DNA of 64,000 bases from Thalassospira sp. MCCC 1A01148 (GCF_001613795.1 NZ_LPVZ01000012.1:310001-374000), one strand, 5' to 3'; positions 1-8,644 are shown, numbered from the stretch's first letter. The notes: a model not told the origin generated them from the sequence alone. Numbers and translations: made by a program.

Positions 1-95
1 ATGTTGTCCATGACCGCATCAACCTGGGTCATCGACGTACCACCGATCTTGTGAACGCTATGCCCAGCGTCCTTGTTTTTCTGGGCTGAAAGCAT
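1..95 (-). CDS. ask_ect: Ectoine-type aspartokinase, N-terminal part (cut by window edge)
   Basis: The first 31 codons of a minus-strand gene are visible from an ATG at 95. The motif HKIGGTSM near residue 15 is the N-terminal lysine/glycine-rich signature of aspartokinases (K-x-GGTS), which phosphorylate L-aspartate as the first step to aspartate semialdehyde. The SD-like GGAGGC lies just upstream of the ATG. The gene is last in an ectA-ectB-ectC-ask order. In ectoine clusters a dedicated aspartokinase (Ask_Ect), less sensitive to feedback than LysC, often sits here, so I infer that role. The rest of the protein lies outside the window, so allosteric domains cannot be checked. Confidence 0.85.
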   Translation of the reverse strand, partial: MLSAQKNKDAGHSVHKIGGTSMTQVDAVMDN

Positions 96-143
96 GTTGC
101 CTCCTTTGGGGGCGTATCCTTAAAAAAATATGCTCAAGAGCGC

Positions 144-168
144 GCGGGGCAGATTGTCGCTGCCCCGC
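144..168 (-). terminator. Hairpin between ectC and the aspartokinase gene
   Basis: A perfect 9-bp stem (GCGGGGCAG pairing with CTGCCCCGC, 7-nt loop) follows the ectC stop. On the minus strand a run of seven T comes about 15 nt after the stem. It could be a partial terminator lowering aspartokinase expression, or a 3' stabiliser of the ectC message. Confidence 0.6.
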
Positions 169-178
169 ACAAAAGCTT

Positions 179-580
179 TTAGCTGGCGAGGGCTTCGCCA
201 TCGAGCGGGTAGACACCGTTTTCGTCATGAACTTCACGACCATTGAGCGGCGGGTTGAAGGCACAAGCCACAACCATGTCTTCGGTGCCGCCGCGCAGAT
301 AGTGGCGGTCATGTTTGTCGAGGATGTAAACAGTGCCCGGCTCGATTTTGTATTTCTTGCCGTCAGCAATGGTTTCCACTTCGCCATTACCCGAGATGCA
401 ATAAACAGTCTCGAAATGGTTGGCGTAGCAGATTTCTGTTTCAGTACCGGCATAGATGGTGGTGATGTGGAACGAGAAGCCCATGCCATCTTCTGCGAGT
501 GACAGACGGGTGCTTTCCCAATTGTCCGAAACCACGCGGCGACCGGATGCTTCACATTCTTTCAGAGTACGAACAATCAT
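179..580 (-). CDS. ectC: L-ectoine synthase EctC
   Basis: 133-residue cupin enzyme that cyclises N-gamma-acetyl-L-2,4-diaminobutyrate to ectoine, the last step of synthesis of this compatible solute. The length fits the family (about 130 residues). Glu57, Tyr85 and His93 fall at the positions reported as iron ligands of a characterised EctC (offset by at most one residue), in the segments HFETVY, GTVYIL and HDRHYL. The ATG at 580 is chosen because it starts the conserved MIVRTLKE sequence and has an AAAGAG SD-like motif upstream; a longer reading to 628 has no family support. It lies downstream of ectB in the same operon. No ectD hydroxylase is seen next to it, so the visible cluster would make ectoine rather than hydroxyectoine. 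Confidence 0.97.
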   Translation of the reverse strand: MIVRTLKECEASGRRVVSDNWESTRLSLAEDGMGFSFHITTIYAGTETEICYANHFETVYCISGNGEVETIADGKKYKIEPGTVYILDKHDRHYLRGGTEDMVVACAFNPPLNGREVHDENGVYPLDGEALAS

Positions 581-601
581 TTTTAACTCTTTGATATAAT
601 T

Positions 602-644
602 AAGTTGTGGGGCAGGGCGACGCATCAAAGCGTCGCCCCAACTT
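602..644 (-). promoter_or_regulatory. Large hairpin in the ectB-ectC gap
   Basis: A perfect 9-bp stem (GGGCGACGC, 615-623, with GCGTCGCCC, 630-638) is extended across a bulge by AAGTTG (602-607) pairing with CAACTT (639-644). It fills most of the 68-bp gap between ectB and ectC. There is no clear T-run after it on the minus strand, so RNA processing or stabilisation is more likely than full termination. Confidence 0.6.
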
Positions 645-648
645 TTTG

Positions 649-1932
649 TTACTCAGCGGCAGCTTTGGCCGGGGTGACGTCCTTGCCCATGGCTTTGGCA
701 GTTGCCAGTTCAAGGATTTCCAGACCATGTGCCAAATCCTGCTTGGAGATGATCAAAGGCACAAGGCATTTGACAACTTCATCTTCCGGGCCACTGGTTT
801 CAATTACAAGGTTATGTTTGAAACATTCCTTGGTCACCTGTGATGCGAGCTCACCGCTTTCAAAGCAGATACCCTGCATCAGGCCACGGCCCTTGCGATA
901 AATTTTGCCATCACCATAACGATCAGCGATCTCGGTCAGGCGCGTTTCAAGGAACGCAGCCTTGTCGCGAACGTCAGCGGCGAACTGGTCGTCAGACCAG
1001 AAGTGCTCAAGTGCGGCAGCAGCGGTCACAAACGCGTGGTTGTTGCCACGGAAGGTGCCGTTGTGCTCGCCCGGATGCCAGACATCAAATTCCGGTTTCA
1101 TCAGCAGCACAGCAAGCGGAAGACCATAAGCCGAAAGCGACTTCGACAGGGTAATCATGTCCGGCTTGATGCCCGCAGGTTCGAAGCTAAAGAACGTGCC
1201 GGTACGGCCACAACCCGCCTGAATGTCATCGACAATCAGAAGGATGTCATGCTTGCGGCAAACTTTCTCCAGGTTCTTGAGCCAGCCGAAGTCAGCTGCA
1301 TTCAGACCGCCTTCACCCTGAAGCGTTTCAACGATAACGGCTGCGGGCAGGGCGATACCACTGGAGTTGTCCGACAGGACACGGTCCAGATATTCGGTGG
1401 TGTCCGCACCGTCACCCATGTAACCGTCAAACGGAACAGCAACAGCGTTATCAAGCGATACGCCGGCAGCGCCACGATGATGTTCGTTACCGGTGATGGC
1501 AAGCGAACCCAAAGTACAACCGTGGAAGCCATTGGTGAATGAAATCACGGTTTCGCGGCCTTTGACGCGGCGTGCCAGTTTCAGGGCAGCTTCGACGGCG
1601 TTGGTGCCAGTCGGGCCGGTAAACTGAACCTTGTATTCCATGTCGCGCGGCTTGAAGATCTTTTCTTCAAGGGCTTCAAGGAAAGCGGCTTTGGCCTTGG
1701 TGTGCATGTCCAGACCATGGGTCACACCGTTTGATTTGATATAATCAATCAGCTTTTCCTGAAGAACAGGATGGTTGTGGCCATAGTTAAGGCTGCCTGC
1801 ACCTGCAAGGAAATCAAGGTAGCGGTTGCCATCTTCGTCGGTCAGCCATGCGCCTTCTGCCGATTCAAAGGTTACAGGGAAGGAGCGTGCGTAGCTCTGA
1901 ACTTCCGATTCAAGGCGATCAAATACAGTCAT
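649..1932 (-). CDS. ectB: L-2,4-diaminobutyrate aminotransferase EctB
   Basis: 427-residue class III PLP aminotransferase that converts aspartate semialdehyde and glutamate to L-2,4-diaminobutyrate, committing aspartate semialdehyde to ectoine. The N-terminus [19 protein letters not shown] is characteristic of EctB. VDDIQAG (Asp235, binds the PLP ring nitrogen) and [10 protein letters not shown] (Lys264, Schiff-base lysine) are both present. The ATG at 1932 has AGAGGGAAC just upstream; an upstream in-frame ATG at 1968 lacks this. The gap to ectA is 127 bp and contains a small TCCGG-CTTG-CCGGA hairpin at 1985-1998, so ectA and ectBC may not be tightly coupled in translation. Confidence 0.97.
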   Translation of the reverse strand: MTVFDRLESEVQSYARSFPVTFESAEGAWLTDEDGNRYLDFLAGAGSLNYGHNHPVLQEKLIDYIKSNGVTHGLDMHTKAKAAFLEALEEKIFKPRDMEYKVQFTGPTGTNAVEAALKLARRVKGRETVISFTNGFHGCTLGSLAITGNEHHRGAAGVSLDNAVAVPFDGYMGDGADTTEYLDRVLSDNSSGIALPAAVIVETLQGEGGLNAADFGWLKNLEKVCRKHDILLIVDDIQAGCGRTGTFFSFEPAGIKPDMITLSKSLSAYGLPLAVLLMKPEFDVWHPGEHNGTFRGNNHAFVTAAAALEHFWSDDQFAADVRDKAAFLETRLTEIADRYGDGKIYRKGRGLMQGICFESGELASQVTKECFKHNLVIETSGPEDEVVKCLVPLIISKQDLAHGLEILELATAKAMGKDVTPAKAAAE

Positions 1933-2059
1933 AGTTCCCTCTTTCAGATTGGGAAAAATCAAGTCCACCTGTCATGCCAAACGTTCCGGCTTGCCGGATG
2001 TTCCAGAAATGATCGAGCCATTTCGTGCATGAAAGATGGGGAAAAATTGGTCTGCCGAA

Positions 2060-2608
2060 TTAGGCAGCGACGCGTTCGACGTCTTCGCGCTCGAACGGTC
2101 CGATCTGCCACAAGATTTCGCTGGCAGCGGCACCTTCAAAGTGCGTTTCACGTTCAAACTGAACCTTGCGTTTGACGTCGGCGCCCAGTTCGCGTGCAAC
2201 GGAGCGGAAAACACCCTGCGAAGGAGCGTTGGTTGACGTGATCGTCGTGTTCAGCTGAGAGACACCGTGGCAGGACGGACGATCCAGGATGTCAAGGATC
2301 AGGCGTTTCGCCAGGCGCAGGCCACGGGCCTTCGGGGAAACGGCGACCTGCCAGATGAAAAGCTGTTCAGGTGTATCCGGGACGATGTAGCCCGAAACGA
2401 AGCCTACGGCTTCGCCATTCAGTTCGGCAATCGCGCATGTGTCAGCAAAGTGTGAACACTGCAGCAGATTGCAGTACACCGAGTTTTCATCCAACGGCTT
2501 GCAGTCGGCGATCAGGTTGTTCACCGCAGAGCCGTCTGTGGCTTTGGGTTTACGGATAATCAGGTTGGCTTTCTGGCCGGTATTGCCGTTTGTGTTGGCA
2601 ATTTTCAT
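2060..2608 (-). CDS. ectA: Diaminobutyrate acetyltransferase EctA
   Basis: 182-residue GNAT-fold enzyme that acetylates L-2,4-diaminobutyrate at the gamma amino group with acetyl-CoA. The acetyl-CoA-binding segment is visible as QVAVSPKARGLRLAKRL around residues 92-108, and LNTTITSTN later is typical of EctA. The start at 2608 gives a normal length; an upstream in-frame ATG at 2644 adds residues unlike the family. The SD is weak (AGCAGGCAG). It is the first gene of the ectABC-ask order, with a good promoter just upstream, so expression probably responds to salinity through the divergent MarR-type regulator. That regulation is inferred from family precedent. Confidence 0.96.
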   Translation of the reverse strand: MKIANTNGNTGQKANLIIRKPKATDGSAVNNLIADCKPLDENSVYCNLLQCSHFADTCAIAELNGEAVGFVSGYIVPDTPEQLFIWQVAVSPKARGLRLAKRLILDILDRPSCHGVSQLNTTITSTNAPSQGVFRSVARELGADVKRKVQFERETHFEGAAASEILWQIGPFEREDVERVAA

Positions 2609-2659
2609 CGGTCTGCCTGCTCTGTTATTTCGATATGCGATCATTTATGCCGCGAGAGA

Positions 2660-2688
2660 TATATAGAATAGCGATGTAAATTGATCAA
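2660..2688 (-). promoter_or_regulatory. Predicted ectABC promoter
   Basis: On the minus strand TTGATC (2683-2688) and TATATA (2660-2665) are separated by exactly 17 nt, a near-consensus sigma-70 promoter. Transcription would begin near 2653 and leave a leader of about 45 nt before the ectA ATG. Confidence 0.7.
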
Positions 2689-2696
2689 CCCTATTG

Positions 2697-2842
2697 TTGT
2701 GACTTTCCTGTGAAAATGTATAAGTCATTGAAAATAAATGAAATATAAATGTATCGACGTCCGATAGTGATTATATTCTTTCGATGAAATATTATTTCCT
2801 GAAAAGAGCGGGTTTCGATGTAAAAAATGATCGAAATTCGAT
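2697..2842. promoter_or_regulatory. ectR-side promoter and candidate EctR operators
   Basis: On the plus strand TTGTGA (2697-2702) and TATAAG (2719-2724) are 16 nt apart and could drive ectR. Downstream lie an inverted repeat TATCG-ACGTC-CGATA (2752-2766), three direct copies of TTCGATG (2780-2786, 2814-2820, 2837-2843), and an ATCGAA (2830-2835) that makes inverted pairs with the two nearest copies. These are candidate binding sites for the MarR-type regulator, which in characterised clusters controls ect genes and itself. The assignment is inference. Confidence 0.45.
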
Positions 2843-2931
2843 GCAAAAATGTCTTAAACCATTGCGAAATTGCGGCCGTAGGGCTAAAACAGCGTTTTCT
2901 ACAGAAAACCGAAGATGCCCGGAAAATAACA

Positions 2932-3411
2932 ATGGATAAATTGCATGAAGCGTTGATCTCCATCCGCCGTATCCTGCGCGCGAGTGATATCCACGCAAAA
3001 AGGCTTGGTAAGGTAACCGGGCTTAAAACGTCACAGCTTCTTGTTTTGCAGTCTCTTGAGGAATTCGGCGAGATGACGGTTGGCCAGATTGCGGCCAAAG
3101 TCAATTTGGCCCAGGCGTCGACCACAGCTCTGGTCGACAAATTGCAAGCAATGCAGCTTGTTACCCGCGAGCGTGGCGATACCGACAAGCGCAAGGTGTT
3201 TGTCCGGCTGACCGACCAGGGCAGGGCAATCCTTGATCGCGCACCGATGGCACTTCACGACCGGTTTTCTGATAACTTCAATAGTCTTGAAGAATGGGAA
3301 CAGACTTTTCTGATCGCAGCCCTTCAACGTGTTTCAGGCATGATGGACGCCAGCGACATCGATGTCGCGCCGGTTCTGGACCACAACGTTATTGTTGAAA
3401 AACGTGACTAG
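2932..3411 (+). CDS. ectR: MarR-family regulator, EctR-like
   Basis: 159-residue winged-helix regulator. The MarR core is clear: a first helical segment, then EEFGEMTVGQIAAKVNLAQASTTALVDKL (helix-turn-helix, about residues 41-70) and the wing ERGDTDKRKVFVRLT. It diverges from ectA, the arrangement seen for EctR, a MarR-type repressor of ectABC-ask operons in methylotrophs. The ATG at 2932 is chosen for its SD-like GGAAAA and family length; reading from 2827 would run through the repeat-rich control region. The ligand or signal cannot be predicted. The name EctR rests on position plus family. Confidence 0.85.
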   Translation: MDKLHEALISIRRILRASDIHAKRLGKVTGLKTSQLLVLQSLEEFGEMTVGQIAAKVNLAQASTTALVDKLQAMQLVTRERGDTDKRKVFVRLTDQGRAILDRAPMALHDRFSDNFNSLEEWEQTFLIAALQRVSGMMDASDIDVAPVLDHNVIVEKRD

Positions 3412-3528
3412 CGGCAACAACCAGGGGGCCGCACCGCAAATGCATCGGCCCAAAGGTTGAAAGGCGCCAAGGTTCGATGCTCGCGAGCGGGACGTTCAGA
3501 GAGCATGAAGGTTGTCATAGAAGGATCT

Positions 3529-4263
3529 CTAATCCTGAGAAACAGACGGGCGCTCAAGCCAGACGCTTAGTTCTTTGTTTGCCGTAATCAAACCTTCCCG
3601 GTTAATGATCTTGCGGGCAATGGCACTGGATACCGCACGCGTACGCTTGTTCAGGACGACGCCCATTTCATTTTGATCATGTGCTTCGACGTCAAGCTTG
3701 TCATAGAGCGACAGCAACCGGTTTTGTACGGTGCGTAATGACAGCTTTCGTCGCATTGCGATTGCCTTGTCAGGAAGGCCCAGCGCCAGATCAAGCAAGA
3801 TCAGATATTCGAATTCGGTGAGCGCACTGCGTGAGCGCATCTGCTGGGCCTGGATTTGATGGACTTCACGATCAACCACGATCTGGGCTTCGATCAGAAC
3901 AGCGCGCAGTGCCAGCCGCATTTTATCCTGTGTCGCTGTTTTGAGAACGTAACCATATGCCGCCTGGTCGGGGACAATGCGCGTGATTCCGCGCAAATAG
4001 GCCTCATCTGAATAGTTCGACCAAAACAGGATCCTTGTATTGGGTCGACCTGCCCAGATTGTTCGGGCTGCCTCAATCCCGTTATGTTCTTTCATCCGAA
4101 GATCCATCACGATCGCAGTGATTTGATGCCGATGCGCAAGGGTTTCCGCTTCCTTGCCGTTATTGGCGACGAGAATTTCATCAAATTCCGGCAATGTTTG
4201 CTCGACGATTTCCAGCAGAAAATCGGCATGCATGTTGTCATCTTCAACCAGCAATATTTTCAT
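3529..4263 (-). CDS. Two-component response regulator, LuxR/NarL-type
   Basis: 244-residue protein with an N-terminal receiver domain (acidic ED at 7-8, phospho-acceptor Asp54 in IVMDLRMKE, YVLKTA later) and a C-terminal helix-turn-helix. The C-terminal segment LTEFEYLILLDLALGLPDKAIAMRRKLSLRTVQNRLLSLYDKL follows the LuxR/NarL pattern but with a longer tail than usual after it. The start overlaps the end of the upstream kinase gene by 20 nt, so the two are translationally coupled. It is expected to bind DNA once phosphorylated. Targets are unknown; the nearest divergent promoter is that of the sugar transporter beginning at 5891. Confidence 0.9.
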   Translation of the reverse strand: MKILLVEDDNMHADFLLEIVEQTLPEFDEILVANNGKEAETLAHRHQITAIVMDLRMKEHNGIEAARTIWAGRPNTRILFWSNYSDEAYLRGITRIVPDQAAYGYVLKTATQDKMRLALRAVLIEAQIVVDREVHQIQAQQMRSRSALTEFEYLILLDLALGLPDKAIAMRRKLSLRTVQNRLLSLYDKLDVEAHDQNEMGVVLNKRTRAVSSAIARKIINREGLITANKELSVWLERPSVSQD

Positions 4264-5449
4264 TGACGTTTTCTCCTTGTTGTCTGGTTTTTTGATGCAA
4301 CTTGATTGTCACAGTTGTTCCGTCTGACGTGGCAAGATCGTAATGCGCCCCAATCAGTCTGGCGCGCGTTTTCATATGTTCAAGCCCACTAGAGGGTTTC
4401 ATGGGTTGCGGTCGGAATTTTCCATTGTCTGAGATCTGGATGGTCAAGACATTATCCGGGGAGGCTGTAACCTGCACAGACACAAGCGAAGCATTCGAGT
4501 GCAGCACGGCGTTGTTGATTGCTTCCTGACAAATGCGGAAAATCGCGATGCGGGTTGTTTCAGGCAACAAGTCAATGGCGCCATCTGTCGCGTCATTGAC
4601 CTTGAATTGCATTGTGCTGTCATAGCTTACAGCACGTTCAAGGTGCGTTTGAACAGCATGGTGGAAACCGAACAGGTCAAGGATTGAGGGGATGGAAGTG
4701 TCGATGATGTCCCGAAGCCCCTGAATCATGTTTTGGACTTGTCGTTGCAATCTCAGATACTGGGCCTCGCTTAGGCCAGGGCGCAGGTCCCTGGCGATGC
4801 GGGTCAGGTCGGCCAGGGTTTGATCGTGCAAATCCATGCCGATACGCTGACGTTCTGCCTCAAGCGCGTCTGTCAGGCTTAGCGCACCGAGCCGTAATCC
4901 TTCTTCGCGCGCAAGTATTTCTGCGCGCATAATCGCTTCCTTGTTTGCCTTTTCGTTGGCCCGCAAGGCGTGAAAATAGGGCGCGAGCATATCGGCCAAG
5001 ATGCGCATTTGCTCAAGGTGGCTATGGTCGTAAAAATCTTCTTTTGTTGAAGAGCAATTCAATGAGCCAACGACTTCACCAAGAACCTTCATTCCGACGC
5101 TGACACGGCTGCGTAATTCGTGATCAATGATCGGCGCACTTACCGCGCCGGGGAAAACGAAACGAGGGTCTTTAAGGGCATTTCCCGTCAGAAGATGATC
5201 TGTGTTGCCCAGAAGGATATCGCGGATGGGAGCCTTGTGGACGTTCGAGCGCATCTTGCTCCAGGCGGTTTCAACGCCAACCTCGTATGCCGTCGCCCAC
5301 ATTTTGTCTGTGTCAATCAGGCAGACATCCAGATGATCAAACTCAATGATCTTTTCGATCTCGGTTTTTACCGAACTTAGGGCCGAATGAATATCAAGGT
5401 TGCCTGCAAGCAAATTGGATATTCGAAGGTAATGAGCAAGATCCGACAT
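4244..5449 (-). CDS. Soluble GAF-domain sensor histidine kinase
   Basis: 401-residue kinase without membrane segments. A GAF domain occupies roughly residues 20-165, then a short helical linker. The dimerisation/phosphotransfer helix is EAERQRIGMDLHDQT with His208 as the likely phosphorylated residue (HisKA_3/NarX-like pattern). The ATPase domain has RICQEAINNAVLHSNA as N box and ISDNG as G1 box. The ATG at 5449 has a strong GGAGGA SD. Paired with the response regulator, it would sense a cytoplasmic signal through GAF. It lies back-to-back with a ribose-type ABC operon, which suggests but does not prove control of sugar uptake. Confidence 0.9.
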   Translation of the reverse strand: MSDLAHYLRISNLLAGNLDIHSALSSVKTEIEKIIEFDHLDVCLIDTDKMWATAYEVGVETAWSKMRSNVHKAPIRDILLGNTDHLLTGNALKDPRFVFPGAVSAPIIDHELRSRVSVGMKVLGEVVGSLNCSSTKEDFYDHSHLEQMRILADMLAPYFHALRANEKANKEAIMRAEILAREEGLRLGALSLTDALEAERQRIGMDLHDQTLADLTRIARDLRPGLSEAQYLRLQRQVQNMIQGLRDIIDTSIPSILDLFGFHHAVQTHLERAVSYDSTMQFKVNDATDGAIDLLPETTRIAIFRICQEAINNAVLHSNASLVSVQVTASPDNVLTIQISDNGKFRPQPMKPSSGLEHMKTRARLIGAHYDLATSDGTTVTIKLHQKTRQQGENVNENIAG

Positions 5450-5890
5450 GGTTGTTTCCTCCGCCCTTTGAATAATATTCGCAGGCATTTCCCTTGTCTT
5501 GCGGGAACCCGCAACTTGGATGCGTAACACCGTATGCGTTGTGCGGAAACTGCTCTTTACGATTTAATTGAAAGCAATGAAGGTTGCGCAACGGTTTTCG
5601 CTTGGCTTTGCTGGCGTAAACCCAATCTTGCCGATCAACGGCAAGGGTTAAAACAAAAAAACAATAAGTCACAAGCTGACATCAGGGGAAATGTTCGGGT
5701 TACGCAATATCTGCGTGATGACGAAACTTCCTTACAGGTAACAGACGATACCGCCATTTCTGATCACCAGTCAGAAGTGTTGATGAAAGCAATTGGCAAA
5801 AGGGCGACCAAGATAATTTCACAATGCGGGCTGCGGCGCTGACCTGCAGCGGATGACATAAAGAACAATGCATCCAACGGGAGGAATACC
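5450..5890. promoter_or_regulatory. Divergent control region between kinase and sugar transporter
   Basis: 441 bp without a convincing gene. It contains a 10-bp palindrome GTTGCGCAAC (5583-5592) and a strong inverted repeat CTTGCCG-ATCAA-CGGCAAG (5627-5645), with an A-rich stretch after it. Either could be an operator for the response regulator or another factor. I could not place a convincing promoter. A 102-codon reading at 5534-5842 has no recognisable features. Confidence 0.4.
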
Positions 5891-7003
5891 ATGAAAAAAC
5901 TATTGACTATGACGACAGCTACTGTCGCGTTGATGATGACCGCACACGTAGCGATGGCTGGACCGCAAACCGTTGCGGGTCCTGGTGCCGATCCATCCTG
6001 TTTCACGCCGGTATCGGAAAACACCAACTATTTCCAGTGGCCTGCGCGTGAGGGCCCATACAAAATCGCACTGGTAAACGGTTTTATTGCCAATGACTGG
6101 CGCGTTCAAATGATCGCGGTTGCGAAAGCATATGCTGCCCAACCGGCTGTCGCTGCCGACATCGAAGAGTTCAAGGTTGTGTCGGTTGGCGAAGACATTG
6201 CCGCACAGATTGCTGCTGCGAACAACTTTATCGACCAGGGCTTTGACGCCATCATCATCAACGCCAACAACACGGCGGCATTTGGTTCTGTGGTACGCAA
6301 GGCCAATGAAGCCGATGTGGTGGTTCTGTCGTTTGACAACGTTATTGATGATCCCAACCAAATTGCGATCAATGTCGACCAAAAGGGCCTGGGTAAATCA
6401 GCTGGGGAATTCCTGCTTAAGGAAAGTGGTGATGGTCCGGCCAAGTTCCTCCATGTGCGTGGTCCGGCAGGGCAGCCGGTCGATATTGCACGAAACGATG
6501 GCTTCCTTGAGGTCATCAAGGCATCCGGTCGCGATATCGAAGTGGTCGATGTTGTCGGAAACTGGGCCCCGGGTGACGGGCAGAAAGTAACCGCAGATGC
6601 CATCGCAGCCGGTGGTGTGTTTGACGGGATTTATGTACAGGGTGGCTCGCAAGGTGTTGCCACGGCAATGCTGGATGCTGGCGTATTCAAGGCCCCGATT
6701 TCCGGCGAAACCGAAAATGCGTTCCGACAGCTTTGCAATAAGGCTGGTCTAAGCTGTCAGTCCGGTGGAACGGGCCCCGCGCAGTCCTCTGTAACCATCA
6801 AAACCGCGATTGCGGCGTTGAAGGGCGAGGTTGTTCCGTCGGAAATTGCACTCCCGACTTCGATTTCTTATGCGCCGTTTGAGGAAGGCGTCGAGATGTT
6901 CCCGAAACTGCCGGGTAGCTTCTTTGCGGGTAACAATTTTGAATCCTGCAATATCGGCTTCACGGCAGAGGAAATCGCCTCGCAGACCGGCGAAAATAAC
7001 TAA
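5891..7003 (+). CDS. Sugar ABC transporter substrate-binding protein (system 1)
   Basis: 370-residue periplasmic protein of the ribose/galactose-binding type (type I fold, CUT2 family). A signal peptide with cleavage near AMAGP (about residue 23) is followed by an unusual 30-residue extension with a Cys before the fold proper begins at YKIALVNGF. FIDQGFDAIIINANNT, VVLSFDNVID and VRGPAGQP are typical. Four cysteines (SC near residue 36, LC and SC near 290, SC near 355) suggest disulfides. The SD GGGAGG precedes the ATG. It is first in an operon with an ATPase and two permeases. The ligand is unknown; a pentose or related sugar is likely. Confidence 0.9.
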   Translation: MKKLLTMTTATVALMMTAHVAMAGPQTVAGPGADPSCFTPVSENTNYFQWPAREGPYKIALVNGFIANDWRVQMIAVAKAYAAQPAVAADIEEFKVVSVGEDIAAQIAAANNFIDQGFDAIIINANNTAAFGSVVRKANEADVVVLSFDNVIDDPNQIAINVDQKGLGKSAGEFLLKESGDGPAKFLHVRGPAGQPVDIARNDGFLEVIKASGRDIEVVDVVGNWAPGDGQKVTADAIAAGGVFDGIYVQGGSQGVATAMLDAGVFKAPISGETENAFRQLCNKAGLSCQSGGTGPAQSSVTIKTAIAALKGEVVPSEIALPTSISYAPFEEGVEMFPKLPGSFFAGNNFESCNIGFTAEEIASQTGENN

Positions 7004-7021
7004 CAATAACAAGCATCCAAA

Positions 7022-7050
7022 TACCGTCGACCCTGTTTGGGTCGGCGGTA
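7022..7050 (+). promoter_or_regulatory. Post-binding-protein hairpin, system 1
   Basis: ACCGTCGACCC (7023-7033) pairs with GGGTCGGCGGT (7039-7049) with a single G-T wobble and a 5-nt loop. No U-run follows, so a 3' stabiliser or partial stop is more likely than full termination. Confidence 0.7.
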
Positions 7051-7075
7051 CTCAAGTCTGATTAGGAATACTGCC

Positions 7076-8644
7076 GTGTCAGAGAGCAACTCTCCTTATT
7101 TACTGTCAATGTCGGGCATTACCAAGCGCTATGGCGGGGTTCGCGCGCTTGAAGACGTCAGCTTTGACACCAAACGTGGATCTATTCACGCACTGCTTGG
7201 TGAGAATGGTGCTGGAAAGTCGACATTGATCAAAATTCTGTCGGGCGTTGTGCAGCCTGATAGTGGCACCATCAAGATCGATGGAGATGTCGTCAATTTC
7301 GCAAATCCGCAGGAAGCAAATGATCTGGGGGTTTCGTGCATTTTTCAGGAACTCTCCCTGTTGCCGGACCTGACGGTTGCCGACAATATCGGTATCACCC
7401 GTCCACCACGCAACAAGCTGGGGCTTATCGACTATCGTGCGCAACGCCAGATTGCGGAAGAAGCCCTTGCGCGGGTTGGAGGTGAAAACATCGATCCGAT
7501 GGCTACGGTGAGTAGTCTTTCGCTGTCGCGGCGCCAGATGGTGGAAATTGCCAAGGCTTTGGCACGCAATCCAAAAATCCTGATCCTCGACGAAGCAACC
7601 TCTGCATTGACGGCGGCCGACGTAGAGAAGGTTTTCTCGATGCTTCACCGGCTTCGCGATGAGGGCATGGCGATCATCTATATTTCGCACCGGATGCCCG
7701 AAATTGCGGAACTGGCAGATACATGCACCGTTTATCGCAATGGCAGCAAGGTCGAAACTTTTGCCAATGGTACGAAGTCCGACAGTGCTGTTGTCGAGAT
7801 GATGATCGGTCGCGAATACAGCAGTGTTTATCCTGCGAAAAGCACCAGTCCCGTGGCATCCGAGCCAATCCTCGAAGTCGAGAACCTTTCGTGGAATAAC
7901 GAGCTCAACAACATCAATCTTGAGATGCGACCGGGTGAAATCGTTGGACTGGGTGGTCTGGACGGGCAGGGACAGCGACAGTTGCAACTTGGCCTGTTTG
8001 GCACCCTGATCGGGTCGACCGGTTCGGTAAAGGTCAACGGAACCGCGGTTAAGTTAAATAGCCCGAAGATGGCCAAGTCTGATGATATCGGCATTGCTCT
8101 TGTGCCAGAGGACCGCAAATACGAGGGTTTGATGCTTTCAATGACGGTGCGTGAAAACCTGTCATTTGCAGCGGTCGAAAAAATGAGCCGACTGGGCATT
8201 GTTGATAGCCATGCGGAAGAAGAAGCGATTGATGAGATGGTCAAGCTTCTCAAGATCAAGGCTGACGGCATCGACGGGCCGGTCGGGGCCTTGTCAGGCG
8301 GCAACCAGCAAAAAGTCGTCATTGGTAAATGGTTGATGACCAAGCCAAGAATTATCCTCTTAAACGACCCAACCCGCGGCATCGATGTCGGTACCAAGCA
8401 GGAAATTTATCAACTTCTGCAGAAGCTCGCCGCACAGGGATGCGCAATCCTTTTGTATTCAACCGACTATGACGAATTGATCGGTTGCTGTGATCGCGTT
8501 CTTGTCATGTATGACGGCCGGATCGTTCGCACCCTTGCGGGCGATGATCTTAACGAAACAAATCTGGTGTCGGCTGCGCTTAATCTTCCTGACCAAGTTG
8601 CGGCCCAACCTGAGCAAAATAAGAAACAGGGAGTGTCGTCATGA
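7076..8644 (+). CDS. Sugar ABC transporter ATPase, double-domain (system 1)
   Basis: 522-residue RbsA/MglA-type protein with two ATPase domains on the cytoplasmic face. Domain 1 has Walker A GENGAGKST, signature SLSRRQMVEIAKAL and Walker B LILDEATSAL. Domain 2 has the usual degenerate Walker A (GLDGQGQRQ) and signature LSGGNQQKVVIGKW. Its Walker B reads ILLNDPTRGID where related proteins have LDEPTRG, so both acidic residues are altered. The start is a GTG at 7076 with TAGGAA 8 nt upstream. The 3' end overlaps the first permease gene by 4 nt (ATGA), indicating translational coupling. Confidence 0.93.
   Translation: MSESNSPYLLSMSGITKRYGGVRALEDVSFDTKRGSIHALLGENGAGKSTLIKILSGVVQPDSGTIKIDGDVVNFANPQEANDLGVSCIFQELSLLPDLTVADNIGITRPPRNKLGLIDYRAQRQIAEEALARVGGENIDPMATVSSLSLSRRQMVEIAKALARNPKILILDEATSALTAADVEKVFSMLHRLRDEGMAIIYISHRMPEIAELADTCTVYRNGSKVETFANGTKSDSAVVEMMIGREYSSVYPAKSTSPVASEPILEVENLSWNNELNNINLEMRPGEIVGLGGLDGQGQRQLQLGLFGTLIGSTGSVKVNGTAVKLNSPKMAKSDDIGIALVPEDRKYEGLMLSMTVRENLSFAAVEKMSRLGIVDSHAEEEAIDEMVKLLKIKADGIDGPVGALSGGNQQKVVIGKWLMTKPRIILLNDPTRGIDVGTKQEIYQLLQKLAAQGCAILLYSTDYDELIGCCDRVLVMYDGRIVRTLAGDDLNETNLVSAALNLPDQVAAQPEQNKKQGVSS

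Noticed and set aside
1003..1542. Long open reading opposite ectB
   Set aside because: Antisense to ectB, no family features.
5534..5842. 102-codon open reading in the kinase-transporter gap
   Set aside because: No recognisable domain or clear SD, and it crosses the inverted repeats of the control region.
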